Below, piece after piece: positions 1 through 7,317 of a stretch of 64,000 nucleotides of DNA. The stretch lies in the NCBI RefSeq assembly GCF_030246865.1, contig NZ_CP126738.1, positions 2,728,001 to 2,792,000 of the forward strand, written 5' to 3'. Under the pieces are notes generated by a model, which saw only the letters and a list, made by a program, of their open reading frames with translations, ran no database searches and was not told the origin of the DNA. The translations under genes were made by a program, and so were the position numbers. The stretch comes from Microbacterium sp. zg-B96 (GTDB taxonomy: Bacteria; Actinomycetota; Actinomycetes; Actinomycetales; Microbacteriaceae). The stretch's first letter is position 1. The number at the start of each line of letters is the position of its first letter.

Positions 1-24
1 ATCCTGCTGAGCTGGCGGTGGTCA

Positions 25-44
25 GCCGCCGCTGACGCGGCGGC
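25..44. terminator. GC-rich hairpin downstream of ccsB
   Basis: A perfect 8-bp inverted repeat (GCCGCCGC / GCGGCGGC) encloses a TGAC loop. It lies about 130 nt beyond the ccsB stop codon and has no T-run, so a role as terminator is only a guess. I see no gene in bases 1-177. Confidence 0.25.
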
Positions 45-177
45 GGGGTGCGGCATCCACTCCCCGGCGCCGACAGCCAGTTCCCGGAACAGGAGAACTC
101 CCCGCCACAGGACGATTTCCGCCGGAAGCGACCTGTACCGGGGAGATCGCCTACGTCGGAGAGATCGCGGTGCCGGA

Positions 178-1227
178 TTACTCCAGGCCGCTGTAGGCGT
201 GCAGACCCTTGAAGAACTGGTTCACGATCGTGAAGTTGAAGATGACGGTCGCGAAGCCGATGATCGACAGCCATGCGGAGCGCACGCCGCGCCAGCCGCG
301 GGTGGCGCGGGCGTGGATGTAGCCGGCGTAGAGCACCCAGATGACGAAGGTCCACACTTCCTTGGTGTCGAATCCCCAGTAGCGGCCCCACGCGTCGTTG
401 GCCCAGATGGAGCCGGCGATGAGGGTGAAGGTCCAGAAGATGAACCCGATGATCGCGAACCGGTAGGCCAGCGACTCGAGCGCGTCGGCGCTGGGCAGGA
501 TGCGCAGGAACCCGGAACGCACCGGGCGGGCGACGGCGGCGTCGACGGCGACGGCCTCGGCGGCGCGCGCACGCGTCTCGCGGTGTGCTTGGAACAGTTG
601 CAGCACCGACAGCGCGAACGCCAGCGCGAAGAAGGCTGTCGACAGGGATGCCACGAAGACGTGGACCACAAGCCACACGCTCTTGAGCGGGTCCATGAGC
701 GGCACGACGTCGACGTGGTAGAGCGTCGCCCCGCCGAGGAGCACGGCGACCAGGCCCGTGATGAATGCGCCGAGGAAGCGCAGGTCGTAGCGGAACAGCA
801 CGCCGAGGTAGACCGCGACGATGAGCATGGTGCCGGTGAGGGCGAACTCGTACATGTTGGCCCACGGCACCCGCTCGGCCGCGATGCCGCGCAGCACGTC
901 GGCGGCGACGTGGAATCCGAAGCCGAGCCACGTCAGTGCGGTGCCGATCCGCGCCCACAGGTATCGGGCGCGCTTGCCGGGGCGCGCGTCGAGTTCGGCC
1001 GCGGCCGCCTCCTCCTGCGCGCGCAGTTGACCGGCGGTCTCGCGGGCACCGGCAGCGCCGGCTCCGACGAGCTCGCGCGCACGGGCATCCTGCGCCTTGA
1101 CGGCCTGGTCGGAGCGGCGGGCGAGGTCGACGGCGTATGCCACGAAGGCCAGCGCATAGATGACGATGGCCGTCCACACCAGCAGCAGGGAGACGTCGTC
1201 GAGCGAGAGCGCTTCGGTCGCAGGCAT
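178..1227 (-). CDS. ccsB: Cytochrome c biogenesis protein CcsB (heme-handling, CcsA/ResC family)
   Basis: 349 residues, polytopic membrane protein, ATG start. Together with ResB this family forms the system II synthase that delivers heme across the membrane and attaches it to apocytochrome c CXXCH motifs. The family's tryptophan-rich heme signature is visible in the C-terminal third (WANDAWGRYWGFDTKEVW), flanked by several hydrophobic helices; conserved His residues occur in HVAADV and VVHVFVAS. The N-terminus carries a hydrophilic, Ala/Glu/Arg-rich insertion after the first helix (about residues 40-90). It is the last gene of the phosphatase-tlpA-ccdA-resB-ccsB cluster and is separated from resB by 115 bp containing a tandem repeat array. 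Function is assigned from family and context. Confidence 0.95.
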   Translation of the reverse strand: MPATEALSLDDVSLLLVWTAIVIYALAFVAYAVDLARRSDQAVKAQDARARELVGAGAAGARETAGQLRAQEEAAAAELDARPGKRARYLWARIGTALTWLGFGFHVAADVLRGIAAERVPWANMYEFALTGTMLIVAVYLGVLFRYDLRFLGAFITGLVAVLLGGATLYHVDVVPLMDPLKSVWLVVHVFVASLSTAFFALAFALSVLQLFQAHRETRARAAEAVAVDAAVARPVRSGFLRILPSADALESLAYRFAIIGFIFWTFTLIAGSIWANDAWGRYWGFDTKEVWTFVIWVLYAGYIHARATRGWRGVRSAWLSIIGFATVIFNFTIVNQFFKGLHAYSGLE

Positions 1228-1294
1228 GGCATCCAGTCTACGTCGGGCACCTTCCGCCGAAGCGGGCGGGCAGGGCGGTACAGAGGGGTGGGGT

Positions 1295-1370
1295 GCGAGT
1301 ACTCACTCGGCGACGCGAATACTCACTCGGCGATGCGAATACTCACTCGGCAGCGCGAATACTCACTCGG
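1295..1370 (-). repeat. Tandem array A: four copies of a 14-bp core with 20-bp period
   Basis: Read on the minus strand, the core CGAGTGAGTATTCG occurs at 1355-1370, 1335-1350 and 1315-1330 (each with a flanking base) and as a one-base variant (GTACTCG) at 1295-1310, spaced exactly 20 bp apart with short variable spacers. The array overlaps the 3' end of resB: the first copy is translated as R-V-S-I-R and the second supplies the Glu codon and TGA stop. A second array of the same core is at about 21.15 kb. The 20-bp spacing places copies on nearly the same helical face. The function is unknown to me. Confidence 0.9.
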
Positions 1371-3073
1371 GAGCGGAGGCGGGACTCTAGGGCGTCGGTG
1401 TGGCGACGGGCGACGTCGTCGACGGCCGCGCGCAGCGTCGGGTCCTCGCCGCGGGCAAGACCGGCGTACTCGAGGCGCACGGTGCCGCCGTCGACGGTCG
1501 CCTTGACCCACATGCGCCGGCGCGGCATGAACAGCGCCACCATGAGCCCGAGGGTCGCCAGCACCGCGAAGAACAGCACCCACGGGGCGCCCACGTCGCG
1601 GTGGATGGACAGCGAGGCGAATCGCGGCACCGATTCGGTGTACCCCTCGGCACCGGCGGGCGAGGCATTCTCGAACGTCACAGTGCCCCAGCCGTTGGGA
1701 AGGTCGGCCGTCTCGCCCGGGGCCAGCTCGATCGAGTCGGCATCCACGGCGCGACCGGTGAGCTGCTCCATGCCCTCCGGGTCGAGCGTGTAGACCGAGC
1801 GGGGCGTGCCGTCGTCGATGCCGAGATCGCCGGCGTAGACGTCGAGGGTGACCACGGGGTTGATGAGCGCCGGGTACACCGAGGTCAGCGCGCCGGTGCC
1901 CAGCGCCGTCGCGGTGGGGTAGAAGAACCCGATCATGCCCAGCTGCTCCGGCAGGCCGTCGGTCACCTTGACGACACCGAGCGAGGTCATGGCGGCATCC
2001 TGCGGCAGGAACGGCACCGACTCACTGAAGACGACCTCACCGTCGGCGTCGCGCACCGTGATGGTCGGCGCATAGCCGTTGCCCATCAGGTAGATGCGGT
2101 CGCCCTCGAGGTCGACGGGGTGGTTGACCCGCACTTCGGCGGCCTGCTCGTCCTGGCCGGGCACCTTCGTCGTCAGCACGGCGGCGAAATCGCCCGCCTG
2201 ACCGGCGCCCTGCTCGCCCATCGGGATGTAGTTGACCTGGAACTCCTCCAGCGTCATCGAATACGGCGGCAGCGCCTCGGTATCAACGAACCGCCCCGGG
2301 CTGAAGGAGGAGTAGTCGGCGAGGGTGTTGACGAAGCTCTGCCCCTCCACCAGCACGTCCTGGCCGGTGTAGGTGAACCCGCCCCCGACGGCCACGGCCA
2401 CCAGCACCCCCACGAGCGACCCGTGGAAGACGAGGTTGCCGGTCTCCCGCAGGTAGCCCCGCTCGGCCGACACCGAATAAACGCCGCGGCCGTCGTAGCG
2501 CTCCACGCGGTACCCGGCCTTGCGCAGCTGGTCGCCGGCCAGGTCGATCGCCTCGGCGGCGACGGGTTCGGCATCCGTCCCCTCCGGCAGCGGGACGACC
2601 GCATCGGTGTGATCGTCCAGGCGCGACAGCCGCGCGGGCGTGCGCGGCGGGCGGGAGCGCATCGCCTTCCAGTGGTGCTTGGTACGCGGGATGACGCACC
2701 CGATCAGCGAGATGAACAGCAGGATGTAGATCGCCGAGAACCACGGCGACGAGTACACGTCGAACAGGCTCAGCCCGTCGAGGATCGGGTACAGGTCCGG
2801 GTTGTCGGACTTGTACTGCGTGACACCGTTGGGGTCGGCGCTGCGCTGCGGCACGATCGACCCGGGGATCGCGGCGATCGCCAGCAGCAGCAGCAGCACG
2901 ACGGCCGTGCGCATGCTGGTCAGCTGCCGCCAGCCCCAGCGCAGCCATCCGACGAAGCCGAGGTTGGGCTGCTGGATGCCGGTGGGAGCGTCGCCGTCGG
3001 CGTGATCGGCGGGCCGCATGGGACCGTCGATCGGCTCGTCGGGGGTCACCGTGTCAGAGGGGGAGCTGGACAC
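1343..3073 (-). CDS. resB: Cytochrome c biogenesis protein ResB
   Basis: 576 residues, GTG start. ResB partners with CcsB in system II cytochrome c maturation, holding apocytochrome and heme on the outer face of the membrane. The sequence has the family layout: three N-terminal membrane helices (around residues 55-75, 110-130 and 215-235), a large extracytoplasmic domain (about 240-510), and a last helix (VLFFAVLATLGLMVALFMP). It is translationally coupled to ccdA, whose stop lies 20 bp inside resB. The extreme C-terminus (RVSIRAAE, stop) is encoded by the tandem repeat array, so the natural C-terminus may once have been different. Confidence 0.95.
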   Translation of the reverse strand: MSSSPSDTVTPDEPIDGPMRPADHADGDAPTGIQQPNLGFVGWLRWGWRQLTSMRTAVVLLLLLAIAAIPGSIVPQRSADPNGVTQYKSDNPDLYPILDGLSLFDVYSSPWFSAIYILLFISLIGCVIPRTKHHWKAMRSRPPRTPARLSRLDDHTDAVVPLPEGTDAEPVAAEAIDLAGDQLRKAGYRVERYDGRGVYSVSAERGYLRETGNLVFHGSLVGVLVAVAVGGGFTYTGQDVLVEGQSFVNTLADYSSFSPGRFVDTEALPPYSMTLEEFQVNYIPMGEQGAGQAGDFAAVLTTKVPGQDEQAAEVRVNHPVDLEGDRIYLMGNGYAPTITVRDADGEVVFSESVPFLPQDAAMTSLGVVKVTDGLPEQLGMIGFFYPTATALGTGALTSVYPALINPVVTLDVYAGDLGIDDGTPRSVYTLDPEGMEQLTGRAVDADSIELAPGETADLPNGWGTVTFENASPAGAEGYTESVPRFASLSIHRDVGAPWVLFFAVLATLGLMVALFMPRRRMWVKATVDGGTVRLEYAGLARGEDPTLRAAVDDVARRHTDALESRLRSRVSIRAAE

Positions 3074-3803
3074 TGCCGATCACCGCCCCGAGCCGTGACA
3101 TCAGATCGGTCCACACACCCGTGACCATCAGCAGTCCGAGAGCGATCAGCAGGATGCCTCCGATGATGTTGATGGCGCGGATGTAGCGCTTGACGAACGC
3201 GACCGAGCGGGTCGCCCAGCCGAAGCCGATGGCCAGCAGGATGAACGGCAGGCCCAGGCCCAGCGAATAAGCCACCCCGAGGATGCCGGCACGCACCGGG
3301 TCGCCCTGATTGATCGAGATCGCGAGGATCGCCGTCATCGTCGGGCCGATGCACGGCGCCCAGCCGATGCCCATCGCGATACCGAGGAGCGGGGCCCCGA
3401 CCAAGCCGAGATTCTCGCGCATGCGGGGTCGGAAGGTGCGCTGGGCGACGCCGAAGACGCCGATGAACACCAGGCCCAGCAGGATCACGATGACACCCAG
3501 CACGCGCGTGATCGGGTCCTGATACCGGATGAACAGCTGACCGAGCGTCCCGCCGATCACGAAGATCGCCACGAACACCGCGGTGAACCCTGCGATGAAC
3601 AGCAGCACGCCCCACAGCAGCCGGGACTTGTTCTTCCCGCCGGTGCTGCCGGCGCGGGCCGGAGCGGCCCCGCCGAGGAAGCCCAGGTACCCCGGGACCA
3701 GCGGCAGCACGCACGGGGACAGGAACGACACCAGCCCCGCGAGCATCGCGATCGGGATCGCCAGCCACAGTGCGCCGTCGAAGACGATCGCGAACGGGTT
3801 CAC
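3054..3803 (-). CDS. ccdA: CcdA-type thiol-disulfide electron carrier
   Basis: 249 residues. CcdA carries reducing equivalents from cytoplasmic thioredoxin across the membrane to reduce extracytoplasmic TlpA/ResA-type proteins. Six hydrophobic segments are present; the redox cysteines appear as FLSPCVLPLVPGYLGFLGG near the N-terminus and GWAPCIGPT in the fourth helix, both typical of the family. I chose the GTG start at 3803 because it overlaps the tlpA stop as GTGA and gives the normal family length. A longer open frame exists upstream but runs antisense-like through tlpA and lacks hydrophobic character. The gene sits between its expected partners tlpA and resB. Confidence 0.95.
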   Translation of the reverse strand: MNPFAIVFDGALWLAIPIAMLAGLVSFLSPCVLPLVPGYLGFLGGAAPARAGSTGGKNKSRLLWGVLLFIAGFTAVFVAIFVIGGTLGQLFIRYQDPITRVLGVIVILLGLVFIGVFGVAQRTFRPRMRENLGLVGAPLLGIAMGIGWAPCIGPTMTAILAISINQGDPVRAGILGVAYSLGLGLPFILLAIGFGWATRSVAFVKRYIRAINIIGGILLIALGLLMVTGVWTDLMSRLGAVIGSVQLPL

Positions 3804-4417
3804 GAGCTCTCCGCCAGGGTGTCGCGCACGATCGTGGTCAGGATCGAGGCGTCCTGCAGCTGCCCGATGATGCGCGCGGCCAGACGGCCCTCGCCGTCGA
3901 GCACGAGGGTCGTCGGCACGGCCTGCAGGGACGTCACCTCGGCGAACGCGAGCTTGAGGTCGGGGTCGCGGTGGGCGAGCACCGACGGGTAGGTGATGCC
4001 GTAGGTGCGGTCGAAGGATGCTGCAGTGGCGGCTTCGTCGTAGATGTTGACGCCGAGAAACGACACGTCGGCGTCGGTGAACTCCTCGTTCGCCTCCTGC
4101 AGGTGGGGCGCTTCGGCGCGACACGGGCCGCAGCCGGCGTACCAGAAGTTGACCACCACGACGTCGCCGGCGAGGTCGTCGCTGGTGATCGTGCCACCGT
4201 CGACGGCGGTGCCGGAGAACTGGATCGGCGCCTCACGGTCGGCCGCGGTGATCTCGGTGACGGCGAAGTCGCGCGAGACGAACCCATCGCCCTCCTGATA
4301 AGCGTCGACGAGGTCGTCGTTCTGCCCGCTGCAGGCGGCAAGGCCCGCCGTCAGCGCCACGGCGGCCAGTGCGGCGGCGATGGTGCGCAGCCGGTGAGTG
4401 CGTCGGAGCGCCATCAC
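3800..4417 (-). CDS. TlpA/ResA-family thiol-disulfide lipoprotein
   Basis: 205 residues with a lipoprotein signal (hydrophobic stretch 11-27, lipobox LAAC, Cys29). The thioredoxin-like fold carries the active site CGPC at residues 96-99, within NFWYAGCGPCRAEAP. The likely job is to reduce the apocytochrome c heme-binding cysteines outside the cell, recharged by CcdA encoded next. GTG at 4417 overlaps the phosphatase stop as GTGATG, so the ATG three bases later is an equally good start. The 3' end overlaps ccdA by 4 bp. The overlaps imply tight translational coupling through the operon. Confidence 0.93.
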   Translation of the reverse strand: MMALRRTHRLRTIAAALAAVALTAGLAACSGQNDDLVDAYQEGDGFVSRDFAVTEITAADREAPIQFSGTAVDGGTITSDDLAGDVVVVNFWYAGCGPCRAEAPHLQEANEEFTDADVSFLGVNIYDEAATAASFDRTYGITYPSVLAHRDPDLKLAFAEVTSLQAVPTTLVLDGEGRLAARIIGQLQDASILTTIVRDTLAESS

Positions 4418-5046
4418 ACCGCTCCGACGTCCACGGCGCCGGACAGCGTCGCCGGCTCCACGTACGCGATCTCCGACCAGGTGCCGTCGTCGTCCAGGCG
4501 CAGGCTGGTGATGCTCGACAGTGCGCAGCGGCGCTGGGTGGGATTGTGCCGCAGCAGCCCGCCGGTGACGGCGAGGTGGGTCACCCAGATCGGCAGCTGG
4601 TGCGAGACGATCACCGCGTCGCCGGCGGCGGTGGCGGTCCAGGCGTCACGCATCGCGGCATCCATCCGCGCGACGATGTGTGCGTACGGCTCACCCCAGC
4701 TGGGCAGGTCGGGGGAACGCAGGTGGCGCCAGTTGGCTGGGTTGGCCAGGGCGCGCTTCATGCGACGGCCCTCGAAGACGTTCGTCGGCTCGATGACGCG
4801 CTCGTCGATGACCGGTTCGAGGCTGAACAGCTCCGCGAACGGTTCCGCCGACTCACAGGTGCGCTGCAGCGGCGAGCAGACGAGGTGGCCGACGGGGCGC
4901 TGCAGTGCCTGCACGTACTCGGCGGCCTGCCGGGCCATGCGGTGGCCGTCGCTGCTCAGCCCGAATCCGGGGAGCCGGCCGTACAACACCCGTCCGGGGT
5001 TGTAGACCTCCCCGTGGCGCACGAGATGGAGGCGGTCGGCAGGCAC
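4414..5046 (-). CDS. Histidine phosphatase superfamily protein (phosphoglycerate-mutase-like)
   Basis: 210 residues. The family motif LHLVRHGE at the N-terminus gives the phospho-accepting His, and a second catalytic His lies in VIVSHQLPIW; acidic and Arg partners are also present. Substrate unknown. A gene of this family commonly opens the actinobacterial tlpA-ccdA-resB-ccsB cluster, and here it is the first gene, coupled to tlpA by a 4-bp overlap. A TAGACT hexamer (minus strand, 5053-5058) ends 6 nt before the GTG start, suggesting a leaderless mRNA for the operon. Confidence 0.9.
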   Translation of the reverse strand: MPADRLHLVRHGEVYNPGRVLYGRLPGFGLSSDGHRMARQAAEYVQALQRPVGHLVCSPLQRTCESAEPFAELFSLEPVIDERVIEPTNVFEGRRMKRALANPANWRHLRSPDLPSWGEPYAHIVARMDAAMRDAWTATAAGDAVIVSHQLPIWVTHLAVTGGLLRHNPTQRRCALSSITSLRLDDDGTWSEIAYVEPATLSGAVDVGAV

Positions 5047-5096
5047 GCGGCAAGTCTACGGTGGTCGGTTCTGTGCACGCGCTGAGCGGCCGGAAC

Positions 5097-5792
5097 CTAT
5101 GCGGCGTCGGGGTCGGCGGCGCGGCGGGTGTCCAGCAGCAGGCGGATGCGTGCGTAGAGGAACCACGCCACACCCACCGCGACGGCAACGATCACGACGT
5201 ACTGCAGCACGTCGGCATACGCCTCGACGACGTGCCACGACTCACCGAGGAAGAACCCGGCCAGCACGAAGATCGTGTTCCAGATCGCACTGCCCGCGAG
5301 CGTGAGCAGGCCGAAGCGCCACACCGGCATCCGGGCGACACCGGCGGGGATGGAGATGAGGCTGCGGAAGATCGGGATCATGCGCCCGAAGAACACCGCT
5401 TTGCCGCCGTGCTTGGCGAACCAGGCGATGGTGCGGTCGATGTCCTCGGGGTGCAGCAGCGGCACCTTCGCGGCGATGGCGCGCAGCCGGCCGGCACCGA
5501 GCCACGCACCGAGCCCATAAAGAAGGAAGGCGCCGACGACCGATCCGGCGGTGGTCCACAGCAGCGCTTCGAACAGGGTGAACCCGCCGCGGCTGGCCGC
5601 CAGACCCGCCATCGGCAGGATGGCCTCACTGGGCAGCGGGGGGAACAGGCTCTCCAGCGCGATGGCTGCTCCGGCGCCGACGGGGCCGATGGTGTCCATG
5701 AGCGACACCGTCCAGTCCGCCAGTGCGGTCAGCCACGAGCCGTCCGAGGGGTCGGTGGCGGCGGAGGCAATCGTCACGGCGGCGAGCGTCAT
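5097..5792 (-). CDS. DedA family membrane protein
   Basis: 231 residues. DedA/VTT proteins are flippase-like membrane proteins implicated in moving phospholipids or polyprenyl-phosphate carriers; the specific substrate cannot be told here. Visible family features are the re-entrant segment ESLFPPLPSEAILPMAGLAA, the glycine-rich helix after it, and the FFGRMIPIFRSLISIPAG motif with its conserved Arg and Pro. The ATG at 5792 is preceded at 6 nt by TACCGT (minus strand, 5799-5804), which fits a leaderless transcript. It is divergent from aspS. A very long antisense frame extends upstream through aspS and was not used. Confidence 0.93.
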   Translation of the reverse strand: MTLAAVTIASAATDPSDGSWLTALADWTVSLMDTIGPVGAGAAIALESLFPPLPSEAILPMAGLAASRGGFTLFEALLWTTAGSVVGAFLLYGLGAWLGAGRLRAIAAKVPLLHPEDIDRTIAWFAKHGGKAVFFGRMIPIFRSLISIPAGVARMPVWRFGLLTLAGSAIWNTIFVLAGFFLGESWHVVEAYADVLQYVVIVAVAVGVAWFLYARIRLLLDTRRAADPDAA

Positions 5793-5891
5793 ATCCCCAC
5801 GGTAGGGAAGGCCTCCCGCTGGAACCTGGGGGAAGCCCGTACGCCTCGGGCGGGATTTCCCGAAAGCCTCCCCCACGTAGACTGGTCGATC

Positions 5892-7244
5892 GTGAGTGAA
5901 CGCGTTCTCGTCCAGCAGCTTCAGGGTCTCCCCGATGGGCCCGTCACGGTGTCCGGATGGGTAGAGACCGTCCGTGATCAGAAGAAGGTGCAGTTCGTCA
6001 TCCTGCGGGATGAAACCGGGGCCGTGCAGCTGGTCAATCCCGCCACGCGCCCGCCGGCCGCCGACGCGGTCGACGCACCCGAGCAGGATGCCGCAGCGCT
6101 CGCGCTGACGACACTCATCTCCGAGCTGACCACCGGCACCTTCCTCACCGTCACCGGTGAGCTCAAGCACGACGAGCGCGTCAAGCTCGGCGGCGTGGAG
6201 ATCAAGATCGGCTCGCTCGAGGTGGCATCCGCCGCCCTCCCGGAGACCCCCATCGCCGCCGACAGCGGCATGGACAAGCGGATGGACTGGCGGTTCCTGG
6301 ACCTGCGCCAGCGCCGCAACAACCTGATCTTCCGCGTGCAGACGACCCTCGAGCACGCGATGCGCTCGTACTGGATCGAGCGCGACTACATCGAGATCCA
6401 CACCCCGAAGCTCATGGCATCCGCGTCGGAGTCCAACGCCGAACTGTTCGAGGTGCCGTACTTCGAGGACAAGACGGCTTACCTCGCGCAGTCGCCGCAG
6501 TTCTACAAGCAGATGGCCCAGGTCGCCGGCTTCGGCAAGATCTTCGAGATCGCCCCGGCCTTCCGCGCCGACCCGTCGTTCACGAGCCGTCACGCCACGG
6601 AGTTCACCTCGATCGACGCCGAGATCAGCTGGATCGACTCGCACGAAGACGTCGCCGCCATGCAGGAAGAGCTGCTGGCGACGGCCATCCAGGCGGTCAA
6701 GGACAAGCATGGCGCCGAGATCGAGGAGCTTTTCGGCCTCGAGGTGCAGGTGCCCGCGATCCCGTTCCCCCGCATCCCGCTGGCCGAGGCCCGCGAGATC
6801 GTCAAGGCCCGCGGCTACGACATCCCCCGCACCGACGGCGACCTCGACCCCGAGGGCGAACGCCAGATCTCGGCATACGTCGAGGAGACCTACGGTCACC
6901 AGTTCGTCTTCATCACCGACTACCACCCCGAGATCCGTGCGTTCTACCACATGCGCGACGCCGAGACCGGGTTGACGAAGTCGTACGACCTGCTGTTCAA
7001 GGGCGTGGAGATCACCACCGGCGCGCAGCGCGAGCACCGCGTCGACGTGCTGATCGAGCAGGCCCGCGAGAAGGGTCTGGAGCCGGAGCACCTGGACTTC
7101 TACTTCGACTTCTTCCGCTTCGGCGCCCCGCCTCACGGCGGGTTCGGCATGGGCCTGGCCCGCGTCATGATGCTGCTGCTCGGCGAGTCGTCGATCCGCG
7201 AGGTCACCTACCTCTTCCGGGGCCCCACGCGCCTGGCCCCCTAA
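5892..7244 (+). CDS. aspS: Aspartyl-tRNA synthetase, archaeal-type (probably non-discriminating Asp/Asn)
   Basis: 450 residues, class IIb aminoacyl-tRNA synthetase. An N-terminal OB-fold anticodon-binding domain (SGWVETVRDQKKVQFVILRD) is followed by the catalytic domain with motif 2 (FRADPSFTSRHATEF) and motif 3 (GFGMGLARVMMLLLG). It lacks the GAD insertion of the about 590-residue bacterial AspRS, matching the shorter archaeal/eukaryotic type; such enzymes in bacteria are usually non-discriminating and work with GatCAB to make Asn-tRNA. That last step is inference. The GTG start at 5892 follows TAGACT (5878-5883) by 8 nt. Confidence 0.93.
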   Translation: MSERVLVQQLQGLPDGPVTVSGWVETVRDQKKVQFVILRDETGAVQLVNPATRPPAADAVDAPEQDAAALALTTLISELTTGTFLTVTGELKHDERVKLGGVEIKIGSLEVASAALPETPIAADSGMDKRMDWRFLDLRQRRNNLIFRVQTTLEHAMRSYWIERDYIEIHTPKLMASASESNAELFEVPYFEDKTAYLAQSPQFYKQMAQVAGFGKIFEIAPAFRADPSFTSRHATEFTSIDAEISWIDSHEDVAAMQEELLATAIQAVKDKHGAEIEELFGLEVQVPAIPFPRIPLAEAREIVKARGYDIPRTDGDLDPEGERQISAYVEETYGHQFVFITDYHPEIRAFYHMRDAETGLTKSYDLLFKGVEITTGAQREHRVDVLIEQAREKGLEPEHLDFYFDFFRFGAPPHGGFGMGLARVMMLLLGESSIREVTYLFRGPTRLAP

Positions 7245-7260
7245 CCAAAACCGTGAGACC

Positions 7261-7313
7261 ACAGCTGGTCGCCGAGACGTTGGGAATTTCCCACGGTCTC
7301 GGCGACCAGCTGT
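7261..7313. terminator. Long palindrome between convergent aspS and FUSC genes
   Basis: A perfect 18-bp inverted repeat (7261-7278 with 7296-7313) encloses a loop that itself contains a 5-bp stem (TGGGA/TCCCA). It lies between two converging stop codons, so a bidirectional terminator is the simplest reading. The stem is longer than most terminators and has no long T-run, so a dispersed palindromic element is an alternative. Confidence 0.75.
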
Positions 7314-7317
7314 CGTT

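Noticed and set aside
1400..3124. Long plus-strand frame antisense to resB
   Set aside because: It is rich in His, Arg, Gly and Val as expected from GC-biased antisense of resB and shows no domain.
5097..7262. 721-codon minus-strand frame spanning aspS and dedA
   Set aside because: Upstream of 5792 it is antisense to the well-supported aspS gene and has the composition of a high-GC shadow frame; only the DedA part is real.
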